DNA of 64,000 nt, from positions 8,240,743-8,304,742 of the forward strand of contig CM076962.1 of assembly GCA_039566865.1 (NCBI GenBank). Direction: 5' to 3'. This document shows positions 1-11,021 of this stretch, piece after piece (positions within the stretch are counted from its first letter, which is position 1; each line of letters starts with the position of its first letter). Under the pieces are notes generated by a model, which saw only the letters and a list, made by a program, of their open reading frames with translations, searched no databases and had not been told where the DNA came from. The position numbers were made by a program, and so were the translations under genes. The stretch comes from Aurelia coerulea (Eukaryota > Cnidaria > Scyphozoa > Semaeostomeae > Ulmaridae).

Positions 1-497
1 TGTTTAATAATTTTGCTAAAAAACTAATTTTTGGGGGCAGGGCAAGCAGGATGCCGCTACCTGTTTGAAAAAATACCAAAAACAAACATTCAAATCGCCG
101 TAATTTTTCAACCTTGGGTGATGGCAAGGGGGTTACATGAACACTTGTGGTCCTATGTATAAGCATCCTTTTCCAGTTGAAATTTAATAAAAAATTCGAT
201 TTATTCGAGCGTGCAATATTTTTTTAATGGGGGTTACCCAAAACGGCCTAAATCTAGCTGCGAAACGCGGAAGTAATGAAATGACGGCACCTGATTGGTC
301 AATTTTAGGAGAAAACGCAATCTGATCAGAGGATGAGTCAGCGTCCCAGGGGAACTTCAGACAAAAGAAAAGATTTGGAGGCTATGCTCCCTTCAACAAA
401 GCCAACCAATACACAGCTCAACGACCCCCTTTCCTTGCCTTGATAGCCATATCTTATCCAAACTTCGAGCATAACCAACATAAGCCGTCTTTGCTAA
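1..497. other. Unannotated AT-rich sequence
   Basis: I see no long reading frame, tandem array or recognisable element end in this stretch. It precedes the left arm of the foldback element that starts near 498. Confidence 0.5.
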
Positions 498-1472
498 GCA
501 TAGGAATCATTCGTCGTACATAGCCGATTGCTCGTGGCCCATGGTCGAAACCGCCAAAGCCTCATTCTCACGGACCAATCAGACGGCTAAAAAGCGAGGG
601 AGACAAAAGAAACCCGTGAAGATTTTCCTAAATTTGACCTGCCTTCATAAAACGCAACCAGGACAAAAAACTGCTTGAGATTTCCCGAATTTTTTTAAAG
701 CAATCTACTCTCCAGATGTTTGGGAGTAAAAGTTTGGATGCCCGTTAAAATATCTCCAGGATTGGTGGAGTTATGGCCACAAACAAACCGACAAGGCACT
801 GAACCTTGAACAATAGAGATTCTGGCCGGGAGACAATAGTAATAACAATAGTGATTGTTGTAAGAACGACCCGAAAACGCCACAATCTGTGTTTTCAATT
901 GTTCTTGCTATTGTCTTTCGCTAAATTTTCTTTTATTGAAGATTCAATGCCCCTACGGTTTCTATGTGAATTGAAAAAGTCTGCAAAGGTTTGTTCGCGC
1001 ATTTCAAGTCATGTGGCAATACTCTAGGGAAGTTTCTGTATTGTACTACTTTTTACATTCATGGCAAAAGTTTGCTCGTTGCGAAATAACTTATAAAATT
1101 CAAAAGAGGTTTTATCAAGAGGCTTTATCACCTGACTTGAAGTGGCGTAAACAGGTCTCGACAAGCCTTCGCCGATTTTGTCTATTGGAGAGGCAATAAC
1201 TCCGCCAATCCTGAAGATATTTTAACCGGCATCCAATCTTTTACTCCCAAACATCTGGAGAGTAGATTGCTTTAAAAAAATTCCGGAAATCTCAAGCAGT
1301 TTTTTGTCCTGGTTGCGTTTTATGAAGGTAGGTAAAATTTAGGAAAATCTTCACGGGTTTCTTTTGTCTCCTTCGCTTTTTAGCCGTCTGATTGGTCCGT
1401 GAAAATGAGGCTTTGGCGGTTTCGACCATGGGCCACGAGCAATCGGCTATGTACGACGAATGATTCCTATGC
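498..1472. mobile_element. Foldback element with two 276-bp inverted arms
   Basis: The sequence at 498-773 is repeated as an imperfect reverse complement at 1197-1472. Both arms are 276 bp, with a 423-bp centre. Shared blocks include ATTCGTCGTACATAGCCGAT near the outer ends and CTCCAGATGTTTGGGAGTAA near the inner ends. Arm similarity stops outside 498 and 1472. No transposase is visible; the small frames in the centre are not convincing. This fits a non-autonomous foldback DNA transposon or an inverted duplication. No target-site duplication was identified. Confidence 0.75.
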
Positions 1473-1485
1473 TCCTTTGCTAGGA

Positions 1486-1590
1486 TGATGTAATACACCT
1501 ACTGCGCTTGCGTACCAAAGAGAATGTGCAAGTGCGCTTGCACATTGAAGAGATTCGCAAATTCTCAAGTGCAGTGGGTGTATTACATCA
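1486..1590. mobile_element. Small palindromic MITE (about 105 bp)
   Basis: A 25-bp terminal inverted repeat starts TGATGTAATACACC at 1486 and returns as GGTGTATTACATCA ending at 1590. The centre holds a second palindrome, AATGTGCAAG / CTTGCACATT. It begins 13 bp after the foldback element. No coding capacity. Confidence 0.7.
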
Positions 1591-1839
1591 ACCACGTTGA
1601 GCTGCTTTCAGAGGTGGTCCTAGAACTTCGATAAATTTCTGATGTCAAACAAGCGCTTTCGATTTACTCTGTACGATTCCACACATGATCATCATCATCA
1701 TCATCATTAATTTATTTACAAAGTAGGCTGAAACAAAACCATAGCTAAAATTACAGCTAATTAAGGCCTACTTATTTACAAAATTTACAATCTAATCTAA
1801 AAATAATATGTATATGTATAATTACAGTAATTTCACTAA

Positions 1840-2593
1840 CTATCCTGTTATGAACCCAACCTGTTGTACATATGTTTTGCAAAGCCTACAGTTGCATTTA
1901 TCACCATTCCAGCACCTTATTTTCTTTTTGAACATTTGAAGGGTGCTGGAGTCTTTTATCTCGTGTGGTAGCAGCTGCCACATCCTATTTCCAAGGAAAG
2001 CTACAGACTCGATTCCAAAGGATGTAGTGCGTACTTTTGGAAGCAGCGCGTCGGTCCCATGCCTCAAGTCGTAGCCAGTGTTCCGCTGCGTGAAAATATC
2101 CTTCATAAAAGTTGGACTTAGATCTAATTTTTGTTTTAAAAATCTCAGTCATAAGCAACTGTAGGTTTCTTATATGAATTGGTACTGAATTTGTTTGCTC
2201 CAGGAGAAAACCAAAATCATGTTCGTAATCTTTCTGTGCAATGCGCAAAGCCCTTTCGTGATAGTGATTTATTCTTTGATTCAAGGTTCTATCGCAGAAC
2301 ATCCAAACAAATGGACAATAGCTAAAATGGGATAATATGAAAGCACGCATTAGTTGCTGCAATTTTTCTGTGTCCATGTAACAGGATATTCGGTTAAGAG
2401 CATGAAGTTTTTGGCTGGCTTTCTTACATAGAGATTTGACATGTTGTTTGAAGGAAAGAGATCGATCAAATTTTATGCCAAGAAGATTCTCCTCTGTAGA
2501 TTCTTTCAAACAAGCGCCTCCTATTTGGATGGATACTTCATTGTCTTTTGCACCGAAAATCATTAAATGGCATTTATCCTCGTTTAGCTTCAT
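1840..2593 (-). pseudogene. LINE group A RT C-terminal region with Cys-rich tail
   Basis: The frame at 2593-1985 contains the post-catalytic block of a CR1-like ORF2 (KLNEDKCHLMIF, SFKQHV, ASQKLHALNRIS, LSHFSYCPFVWMF). Frame 2106-1840 continues it after a frameshift and ends in a short Cys motif (RCWNGDKCNCRLCK). The overlap of the two frames marks the break. The plus-strand LINE at 49533 carries the same block in one continuous frame, which supports the reading. Confidence 0.85.
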
Positions 2594-2662
2594 GAGATTG
2601 TTCGGAACCCACTCAGTTAACTTAAGGGCATCATTTTCTAAATGCGCAATTACATTATCGAT

Positions 2663-3019
2663 TTATTGACCATACGCATAAATCGTTGTATCGTCCGCAT
2701 AGTTACATATTTCGGTCTCCTCTAGGAACAGGAACAAGTCATTCAGGTATATGTTGAACAAGAGGGGGCCTATGACAGAACCTTGCGGCACACCTAGGGT
2801 GGTCTTTGTCCATGTGCTGAATGAACCATTGACCTTTACCCTTTGTTTCCTGTCGACAAGATAGCTATGGATGAACTGCAATGCAGCTCTACTGAAACCG
2901 TATGCATTCAATTTTGCAATCAGTAATTCGTGATTTAGACAATCAAAGGCTTTCGAAAGGTCCGTCAGGACGGCCCCTGCGACGCCTCCGCTGTCCAACG
3001 ACTTGTTTGCAGGTGTCAA
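2663..3019 (-). pseudogene. LINE group A reverse transcriptase core fragment
   Basis: The fragment carries the RT palm: LSKAFDCLNHELL (first catalytic Asp), the GVPQGSVIGPLLFNIYLND block and the YADD box in CNYADDTTIYA. It ends at an in-frame stop just after the YADD box and is separated from the C-terminal part by a frame change. RT blocks upstream of LSKAF are missing or decayed. Confidence 0.85.
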
Positions 3020-3408
3020 CTAAACGTAGAAGTGCATGCTGTGTACCATAACACTTTATCTGAGAATAGTGGCTTTACAGTTTTCCAAAACTTGTGATTA
3101 TCTGTCAGATTTTTAGGGTCAATATTCTTGTAGTAATCAAATTTGGCCCTTCTCAGCAATTTTACACATTTGTTCCTCTGCTTTTTGAATGCATTAAGGT
3201 TTTCTTCTGTTCTACTGTCGTTATACTTATTGCGAAGCTTGGTTCTATGCATGTGTTCTTTACGCAAGGCTTTAGTCATAAAAGGTCCCTCGTTTCCACG
3301 AATATACTTTTTCTTAACGGGTGCATGCTCATTCAGTACGGCCATGACCACAGCTTTAAAAGCACCATAGTCCTCATTCTCACTTAATTCAGATGAGAGC
3401 ATATACAA
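3016..3408 (-). pseudogene. LINE group A ORF2 linker between endonuclease and RT
   Basis: This 130-codon frame contains the linker typical of these LINEs (LNEHAPVKKKYIRGNEGPFMTKALRK, then FWKTVKPLFSDKV). It lies between the endonuclease fragment and the RT fragment in the same order and strand. The RT blocks expected just after it are absent, so the copy probably has an internal deletion near 3016-3050. Confidence 0.75.
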
Positions 3409-3691
3409 AAGATGAGTTTTGAAGTCTACGGCGCTAAATCGGCTGTAGTCCCTATAGGTAACTATCTTAGGTCCCCTTTTCTTTTGACATACCCACCTTT
3501 TAAAAGGGTGACAATCATAACATGAAAATCCGACAGTCCTGTTTCTATCGTAACAGTGCTCTGAAAGTTCTTTCTTCTGTTTGTTAGAATTAAATCAAAA
3601 CAGCGGGGACTGTCGGACTTAACACAGGTTGGGCTCTTAACAAGACTAGCTAAGTCATAATTTTCGATGAAAGTACTGATAGCATCTTCGT

Positions 3692-4195
3692 CTATTTCGT
3701 TATATTAAAATCTCCTATTAAAGCGATATTTTCATATTTCATACAATAATGGTCGAGCATCTTACCAATCTCTGTAAAGAAATACTGCTCTGATTGAGAA
3801 AGTGGACGATATATAGCAAGAAGAAGCCATCTCTGCTTTTTCAGATTAATCTCGATCACCCCACATTCAATATTGTGTGGGGCTTGATAATATGTTAATT
3901 CCTTGACTGGTGCCCGTTCTCTTACGTAGATTAGAAGGCCACCACCATTTTGATTGCGATCATATCTAAAAGGCTTCATAAACCCCCCAATCAAAAATTG
4001 ACTAGTTGGAAAGGTATCATCGATTTTAGCCTCTGCTATTCTCAAAATGTCGACGTTCCCTGATATCATAGGTCTTAAAAAGTCGATTTTATTCCTAATT
4101 GAATTATTGTTTAGGTATGCGATGAGGAGACCGTTGCGATTTTTCAGCCGAATATGTTTCAATGTAGTGCTTGCATCATCCCGTTCATAGACCAA
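3692..4195 (-). pseudogene. LINE group A endonuclease N-terminal fragment
   Basis: The frame matches the amino-terminal half of an AP-type endonuclease of a non-LTR retrotransposon: LLIAYLNNNSIRNKI, VDILRIAEAKIDDTFP, GGGLLIYVRE and ALIGDFNITK. The usual acidic residue in the AE(T/A)K block is present. The frame is probably open upstream of 4195 into a Gly/Ser/Pro-rich stretch. It stops at about 3692 after the GDFN motif, before the SDHH block. Nothing suggests a host gene. Confidence 0.8.
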
Positions 4196-4765
4196 TTCGC
4201 TATCACCGCTTTCATCACCTAAATTGTTACTATTGTTGGTGGCACAACAAGGTAAAGACGGGAGTACATTACTTTGTTGTAAAGCAACAGAACTTTCAAC
4301 GGAAATCCCAGAGGGCTCCCTCAGAGGAGAGGACCCACCGGGGTCTCCATTGAATTTAACTTCGCCGTCCTTACCTTCCGGGCCACCTTCATTACCAAGA
4401 ATAGAACTGTAATTATAACATAGATAACACAGACCATAGATGTATAATAAAAATAATAATAATAATAATAATACAATCTATTTACAGTTGGCTGGAAAGT
4501 AGCTAATGCTAATAAAGGCCAACTCTACCCTATTTACAATGTTTAAATCTAAGTTTTACATATGCGGCAGTTACATCCGGATCCCTTCCAATTTCTGGTT
4601 TTAATTTTGAGCCCATCATCGCTTTTTGCAGCTTTAAAGTTGTCTGGGAGCCGATTCCAAACCATGCTACCCCAAAATGATAGAGACTCATTTCCATATT
4701 TATTTGTCCTGGTTTTAGGAAGTTGGAGGAGATCATTTATTCTTAAGTTATACGGAAGCATTTTT

Positions 4766-5955
4766 CTATTGAAGAACTCCCACAGGAAAGGAGGGGTTTC
4801 CAGAAGTAATACATTTGTACACCTCTAGCATAAGTTTTTGCAAATTTTTTACATGTATTGTGACTTCCTCATTCCTGTGTAAGAGCTCTTCAAAACTGGA
4901 GTCAAGGTCATTTAGCAACACTCTCAGGGCACGCTTATGAACTCGATTGACTTCATCGTTGGCTGTTTTCCACAGAACATCCAGATAAGTGGGCAATAGT
5001 TAAAATTTGTCAGTATAAATGAGTTATATAGCAGGCTAGCCTTTTGAGAATCCAGATTTCTTGCAACCCTTGAAAAAGCTTTAACCTTATTTTTGGTCTT
5101 TTGGCAGACAGTTTTGATGTGCCCATTAAAATTAAGTTTTGAGTCAATGGTGACACCTAAGAGTTTCACCGTATCGGACATCTTTGTCATCTTTATGACA
5201 TTCACATTGCCATGAATATCAGTGCATAACTCGTGGTCTTCTTTGAGCCCAAAGAAAATTAACTGAAATTTGTCCGGATTTGCAACCATTTCGTTTAGTT
5301 TATACCAGTTCATTGCTTCTTTCATGTCATCTTCAATGCATATGGCTACTTCGTCTAAGGTTTCACCACATGCAGAGATCGTGTTATCATCAGCGAAGTT
5401 GCAAACGTGAGAGTGCTCTATAGCATAGAAGAAGTCATTTATAAATATATTAAATGAGAGGGGGCCAAGTACGGACCCCTGTGGAACTCCTTTTGATAAA
5501 TTTTTCCAGCTACTAAAGCTGCTGCCTATTTTGACCCTCTGCTTTCTCCCAGTGAGGTAACTGTGTATGAGTTTTAGACTGTCTATGCCGAAGCCGTAAG
5601 CCTCAAGTTTAGCGATAAGCAGATCATGGGGTAGACAGTCGTACGCTTTTGAGAGGTCCATAAGTACCATAGCAGTGACGCCCCCTTGGTCAATACAGCG
5701 ACGAACCATTTCAACAACCCGAAAAAGAGCATGCTGAGTACTGTGTCCCTTTTTAAAAGCACAAAGGATCGACGAAAGTATCTTTTCGATAAACGGTAGA
5801 ATTTGTTTTAACAGTAGGTGCTCGAAAACCTTTGATAGTGACGAAAGGACACTAATTGGACGAAAGTTCTTTTTCACTGTGGTATCACCATTTTTAAACA
5901 CTGGTGAAACATCTGCGAGTTTGAGTTCTTCAGGAAATGTGCACTGTTGAACCAT
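4766..5955 (-). pseudogene. LINE group A' reverse transcriptase
   Basis: A 343-codon frame (5955-4924) spans most of the RT. It has FRPISVLSSLSKVFEHLL, MDLSKAYDCLPHDLL (catalytic Asp), the GVPQGSVLGPLSFNIFINDF block, the FADD box in CNFADDNTISA, the KLLGVTIDSKLNF block and FNYCPLIWMFCGK. A second frame (4996-4766) carries the following region (VHKRALRVLLNDLDSSFEELL) after a frameshift. The YADD-type box is intact but the frame is broken at both ends. Confidence 0.9.
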
Positions 5956-6571
5956 TTCATTAGCAAGTTTGTTACCGTACTGAAGGAAAGATCAGAGGTC
6001 AATTTAAGAATATGTGCCGGTAAATCCCCACTTGTCTTTTTAGTTTTGTCTAAGCGATTGACTTCATCCCAGACCTCTGCAGGCTCAAAAAGGCGAAACT
6101 GAAAGACATCGTTCTCCCCAGCCATTTGTCTGATTTTTATGACACTTGGATGCGATCTAAATTTCTGTATGGCCTCAAAACCGGATGAGGGGATGGTTCA
6201 ATGATATCACTTGTGGGAGCTTGCTCCATATTTAGCGTTTCTGTTATAGTCACAAAATAAGAATTGAAACATTCCGCTATTTCATCACTTTTTGAGATTG
6301 TGCGCCCATTTTCAACAAGTGTTATGTTGGTATTTGTGTTTGTTACCTTATCAGACAAAAGAGGTTTGAACGTCTTCCAGAAAGCCCGCTCGTTTCCGAC
6401 TTTATTTGGGTCAAGATTCTTGTAAAAATCTCTTTTTGCTTCCCTATTCATGCTTACAACGAGATTTCTCTGGATCTTGTACTTCCGTATGTCTTCGTCA
6501 TTCCGAGAAACATTTGCTCTATTTTTTAGTCGAGTGCGTTTCATCATAGCGTTGCGTAGCTTTTTAGACAT
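5874..6571 (-). pseudogene. LINE group A' linker and RT N-terminal region
   Basis: Frames 6571-6137 and 6125-5874 together hold the linker (MSKKLRNAMMKRTRLKNRANVS, FWKTFKPLLSDKV, ECFNSYFVTITE) and the start of the RT (VWDEVNRLDKTKKTSGDLPAHILKL). They overlap the main RT frame out of phase, which marks frameshifts. The endonuclease domain upstream is missing, so this copy is 5'-truncated. Confidence 0.8.
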
Positions 6572-6703
6572 ATGTGGCTTATTGTTGCCTCGTATAGAAA
6601 CAGATTTCTATCAATATCTGTAAAGTTTCTGTCGAAATTGGTTTCGTATGTGGAGAAAAGGAAGACATTTTGCTCCGTTGGGCTTTTCGAGAAAACGAAG
6701 CGA

Positions 6704-6943
6704 GAACGGAACGGAACGGAATGGAACGGAACGGAACGGAACGGAACGGAACGGAACGGAACGGAACGGAACGGAACGGAACGAGAACGGAACGGAACGG
6801 AACGGAACGGAACGGAACGGAACGGAACGGAACGGAACGGAACGGAACGGAACGGAACGGAACGGAACGGAACGGAACGGAACGGAACGGAACGGAACGG
6901 AACGGAACGGAACGGAACGGAACGGAACGGAACGGAACGGAAT
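6704..6943 (+). repeat. (GGAAC)n pentanucleotide satellite
   Basis: About 48 near-perfect copies of GGAAC occupy 240 bp, with one GGAAT variant near the start and one inserted GA-containing unit near 6781. All three plus-strand frames stay open and read Glu-Arg-Asn-Gly-Thr repeats, which is a composition artefact and not coding evidence. It lies between the truncated LINE and a piggyBac-like fragment. Confidence 0.97.
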
Positions 6944-6999
6944 GATAGCTATAAAATGAAAGCTAGTCCAAGCCTACTATCTATGAAAGTAAATTTTGC

Positions 7000-7288
7000 T
7001 TAACCCTATCTTAACCGGGGGGAGGGGGGGCGCTCCTACCAGATTTTTTTAATAACTTCCAAATGATGCTAGCTATAAAACTGAAACGTCTTGAATTTTA
7101 CTAGGATTTAATTGGCAATCAGAAAATAAAAATTTCAATACCTATTGGATGACCACGTGACCATCACATAACCATATTTAGGGAGTGGTCACAAAGAATA
7201 ATTTAAAATGGCTCTAACCTCTTTCCATGTTACTAAATCTCAACAACATATATACCATTCGATTCATCTCGATGAATGAGTACTTTCA
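7000..7288 (+). mobile_element. Fragment of a piggyBac-like TTAA element
   Basis: TTAA at 7000-7003 followed by CCCTATC and a G-run matches the left end of the element at 59761-60653. Similarity continues in blocks (ACCAGATTTTT, CATTCGATT, TGAGTACTTTCATTTG). The right end is missing; the copy is cut where the MITE at 7297 begins. Confidence 0.6.
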
Positions 7289-7296
7289 TTTGTTAT

Positions 7297-7737
7297 CAGG
7301 CCCGTCGGAACGAAATTCATATTGGGGGGGGGGGCTGAAACTTCATGCGAGCGAAATGATGATAAATGGGGGTTTGGGGATTGCCCCCGGGAAAACTTCT
7401 CACGGCCACGCCCTTTAGATCATTGGAAAACGCCCCATTTTTGGAGAATTGGCCATTTAAAAAAGCAAAGGATGAAGTCTGATGGGGGTCTTTCCGAGAA
7501 AATTCTGAAAAATGAGACTTCAATTTCACGAGAATATAGATTATATTTGAATTCCATAATATCAAGGATGATAGCTTGATAAATTCTAATAACTTCCTCG
7601 AATACATAGAAAAGTTTGAATCTGCATTTCCACGAGATGGGCTTTCACGGCCTTTTTTACTTACAAAAGTGAACGAACTGCAGCAAATTATTGGGGGGGC
7701 TGAAGCCCCCCCAGTCCCCCCGGTTCCGACGGGCCTG
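7297..7737. mobile_element. hAT-like MITE, 441 bp, 8-bp TSD
   Basis: Terminal inverted repeats CAGGCCCGTCGGAAC (7297) and GTTCCGACGGGCCTG (ending 7737) are perfect over 15 bp. They are bordered by the 8-bp duplication TTTGTTAT at 7289-7296 and 7738-7745. An 8-bp TSD and a CAGG terminus fit the hAT superfamily. The inside has G/C-rich runs near both ends and no transposase. The left flank is piggyBac-like sequence and the right flank runs into a LINE endonuclease fragment. Confidence 0.9.
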
Positions 7738-7745
7738 TTTGTTAT

Positions 7746-8230
7746 TCTTTCATATGTAGAAAGGGTGATTGATTTCTATTCCTCCCCATCAGTAGCGAAT
7801 GTAGTGGTTATTGGAGACTTTAATATGGAGATTGGGGATCAAGTTATACACTCAATGGTGGATGATCACAACCTTCATAGTCTCATTAAAACACCCACGT
7901 GCTTTAAATTCGATAAAGGGCAATGTATAGACCTCATTCTAACTAACAACAAACGTGGTTTTCTTGAGAGCAAAACATTTGAAACAGGTTTTAGTGACTT
8001 TCATCATCTTGTTTACACTGTTCTTAAGACTACATCAGTTAAATTACTCCCTAAAAGGATTACCTACAGGTGCTATAAAATTTTAACGAGGAGCTTTTCT
8101 GCCAAGTGTTTGTGAACAACCTGAAGGAACACTCTACTAAAGATCATGACGACTTTGAAAATATTTTGTTAGCACCCTTAACAAACATGCACCCATGAAA
8201 ACAGTTGTTGTCCGGGGTAATAATAAGCGG
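7746..8230 (+). pseudogene. LINE endonuclease fragment, plus strand
   Basis: The frame reads the C-terminal half of an AP-type endonuclease: VVVIGDFNMEIGD, TCFKFDKGQCIDLILTNN and SDFHHLVYT (the SDHH block with a Phe inserted). After a frame break near 8115 the linker is still recognisable up to a VVVRGNNK-like motif at about 8200-8225. It is cut on the right by the satellite array. No RT remains nearby on this strand. Confidence 0.8.
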
Positions 8231-8235
8231 GGTAA

Positions 8236-9974
8236 TAACAATATTTATTTTGTTTTCTTTGAGAAAATATACATTTAATTAATCGATGTTTGTTTATAAA
8301 AATAAAGCTAAAATGAGACTAAAGAAAAATCTAATGTCTATCGTAATGTTTCCAACAATGGTTGCTGCAGCACTAATATAGTGCTATAAAAGAAGGAGCT
8401 GGCAGAACTAAAGTTTTAAAAAACGATGAGTACAATACTCTTTATAATATAAATTGTAGCTACTAAAGTACATTAATCCACACTTTTTGTCTTTGTTTTG
8501 TTATCTTTGAGAAAATAAACATTTAATTAATCGATGTTTGTTGATGCTGTAAAGCTAAAATGTAATTAAAAATTAGGTTGCTGCATCACCAATATAAAAC
8601 TATAAAAGAAGTTTCTGGTAGAAATAAAGTTTTAAAGAACGATGAGTGCAATACTCTTTATTATATATATTTTAGCTACTAAAGTACGTTAATCCCCATT
8701 TTTTTGTGTTTATATTTTGTTTTCTTTGAGAAAATAAACATTGAATTAAACGATGTTTATTTATGCAGTAAAGCTAAGTTGAGAGTAAAGAAAAATAAGT
8801 AATGTCTATAGTACTGTTTCAAGAATGGTTGCTGCAGCACTAATATAGTGCTATAAAAGAAGTAGCTGGCAGAACTAAAGTTTTAAAAAACGATGAGTAC
8901 AATACTCTTTATAATGTAAATTGTAGCTACTAAAGTACGTTAATCCACACTTTTTGTGTTTGTTTTGTTTTCTTTGAGAAAATAAACTTTCAATTAATCG
9001 ATGTTTGTTTATGCAGTAAAGCTAAAATGAGACTAAAGAGAAAACTAATATCTAGAGTAATTTTTCCAAGATTGTAGCTGCAGTACTAGGGTAGTGCTAT
9101 AAAAGAAGTCACTGGTAGAACTATAGTTTTAAAGGACGATCAGTGCAATACTGTTTATAATATAAATTGTAGCTACTAAAGTACGTTAATCCACAATTTT
9201 TGTGTATATGTTTTGTTTTCTTTGAGAAAATAAACATTTAATTAATCGATGTTTGTTAATGCTGTAAAGCTAAAATGTAATTAAAAATTAGGTTGCTGCA
9301 TCACCAATATCAAACTATACAAGAAGTTACTGGTAGAAATAAAGTTTTAAAGAACGATGAGTGCAATACTCTTTATAATATAAATTTTAGCTATTAAAGT
9401 ACGTTAATCCCCATTTTTTTGTGTTTATATTTTGTTTTCTTTGAGAAAATTAACATTGAATTAATCGATGTTTATTTATTCAGTAAAGCTAAGATGAGAG
9501 TAAAGAAAAAACTAATGTCTATATTAATGTTTCCAAGAATGGTTGCTGCAGCACTAATATAGTGCTATAAAAGAAGTAACTGGAAGAACTAAAGTTTTAA
9601 AGGACGATGAGTAGAATACTATTTATAATATAAATTGTAGCTACTAAAGTATGTTAATCTCCATTTTTTGTGTTTCTATTTTGTTTTCTTTGAGAAAATA
9701 AACATTTAATTATTCGATGTTTGTTTATGCAGTAAAGCTAAAATGAGACTAAAGAAAAAACTAATGTCTATAGTAATTTTTCCAAGAAAGGTTGCTGCAG
9801 CACAAATATAGTGCGATAAAAGAAGTTACTGGTGGAACTAAAGTTTTAAAGGAAGATGAGTACAATACTATTTATAATATAAATTGTAGCTACTAAAGTA
9901 CGTTAATCCCCATTTTTTGTGTTTCTATTTTGTTTTCTTTGAGAAAATAAACATTTAATTAATCGATGTTTGTT
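8236..9974 (+). repeat. ~248-bp satellite array, forward orientation
   Basis: The marker GAGAAAATA recurs at 8261, 8509, 8728, 8976, 9224, 9443, 9692 and 9941. The spacings are 248, 219, 248, 248, 219, 249 and 249 bp. The 219-bp units lack a segment near AGACTAAAGAAAAAACTAAT. Spacings three units apart are 715-717 bp, so the array has a three-monomer higher-order period. Each unit carries two short palindromes, AGCACTAATATAGTGCT and AAACAT...ATGTTT around TTAATTAATCG. The same monomer occurs reversed at 11241-14622. Confidence 0.93.
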
Positions 9975-10052
9975 GGTCTCTGTTATGTAAGGCAATTTGA
10001 CCTTATCAAACAGTTTTGCATTAAGTAAAGGACCTCTTCTTTATAGATTCTA

Positions 10053-11019
10053 CCGGGTGTCCCAAAAAAAAGGTAACAGATTTGATGGGGACTAGCGATG
10101 AGAGTATAAGTCGAATCGATCCCAAATAAGTTTTGAAGTACTCTTCGATAGTTAACTTGAAGATCAATACCTCGTTTGCTGATATTTACGCTTCGAGAGT
10201 TGAAATATTAATCTCGAAAGCCAAAATTTGCGTCCCTCTACAAACCAGAGCTTTTGGGTTTTGGCCTAAACTGCTAACGCGCTGGTTAGGAGAATCTCCT
10301 CAGTCAAAGACATTTTTGGACAAGGATCGGTCCTTTGGGTACTCGTTTGAAAAGAGCGTAAAAAACTGAAAACTAACAAAAACATTAATGAATATAGTCA
10401 CCAAGGAATAATTTTCTCCAGTCAAAATGCATTTAAAAAAGTAAACCAAGCCAAGCACGAACGAGCATTTTTTATGTTCCCTTGGGCATATACGATTGCT
10501 TGTTTCGTAATAATTTCGTGAGAGATGATGCAAAAAACATTTCATTGAAGCAATGAAGATTGCAAGATAGTCTATGTGTTAAAGCCTACGGGACTTATTT
10601 CGCTGATGAATAACTTTTCTCAGACAGGTGTAATTTAATGTTTCTTGTAGAATCAAGAATGGGGTCTCTTCGGGGCTAAATTTTTGAATCTGATTGTGAA
10701 GTTCAGAGTCAGGTTTCCACTAGAATGTGTTCCTAAGCACGAGGTTTTTTGTTTGTACTTGGCTATGATTGAGGAGATTCCACAGCACAGCGAGTTAACA
10801 GCTTAGGCCAAACTCCAAAAGCTCTGGTTTGGCGTAGGAGGCAAATTTGGACTTTCAAGATTAATATTCCAACTCTTGTTGCACCAATATCAACAAACGA
10901 GGTATTAATCTTCAAGTTAACTATCTAAGAGTACTTCCAAACTTATCAGGGGTCGAATCAACTTATATTCTTATCGCTAGCCCCAATCAAATCTGTTATC
11001 TTTTTTTTGGGACACCCGG
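10053..11019. mobile_element. Tc1/mariner-like MITE, 967 bp, TA TSD, copy 1
   Basis: The ends are CCGGGTGTCCCAAAAAAA and its reverse complement, bordered by TA at 10051-10052 and 11020-11021. Inverted similarity extends inward roughly 230 bp on each side (for example CAAACCAGAGCTTTTGGGTT on the left against its complement near 10810). A second copy of nearly the same length lies at 62502-63466. The TA duplication suggests Tc1/mariner or a related superfamily. No transposase is visible. A small frame shared by both copies lies in the inverted arm and is not taken as coding. Confidence 0.9.
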
Positions 11020-11021
11020 TA

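Larger units (their letters stand above)
1690..4438 (-). mobile_element. Decayed CR1/L2-like LINE, group A, copy 1
   Basis: A minus-strand non-LTR retrotransposon lies here in broken frames. In coding order it has an apurinic endonuclease-like domain (4195-3692), a linker (3408-3016), a reverse transcriptase core (3019-2663), the RT C-terminal part (2593-1985) and a short Cys-rich tail (2106-1840). The 3' end is a trinucleotide tail, seen as (ATC)n on the plus strand near 1690, which is typical of CR1/L2-type elements. Frameshifts and stops between segments show it is dead. Its 5' edge abuts the 3' tail of the next LINE at about 4441. The same group recurs at 49533-50580. Confidence 0.85.
4441..6590 (-). 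mobile_element. Decayed CR1/L2-like LINE, group A', copy 2
   Basis: This is a second minus-strand LINE of a related but distinct subgroup. Its 3' tail is a run of TTA/TAA units at about 4443-4475. The coding remains run from the linker (6571-6137) through RT (5955-4924) to the C-terminal Cys motif (near 4549-4600, CNCRICK). The 5' end fades near 6590, just before the GGAAC satellite. It is related to the plus-strand LINE at 16059/21122, sharing the FNYCPLIWMFCGK block. At least four frame breaks show it is inactive. Confidence 0.85.

Noticed and set aside
6572..7003. Three overlapping frames reading Glu-Arg-Asn-Gly-Thr repeats
   Set aside because: They exist only because a pentamer repeat has no stop in any plus frame.
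10133..10369. A 78-codon frame conserved in both TA-flanked MITE copies (also 62581-62817)
   Set aside because: Largely in or beside an inverted arm, begins at a non-ATG codon and resembles no protein; conservation is explained by recent copying of the element.
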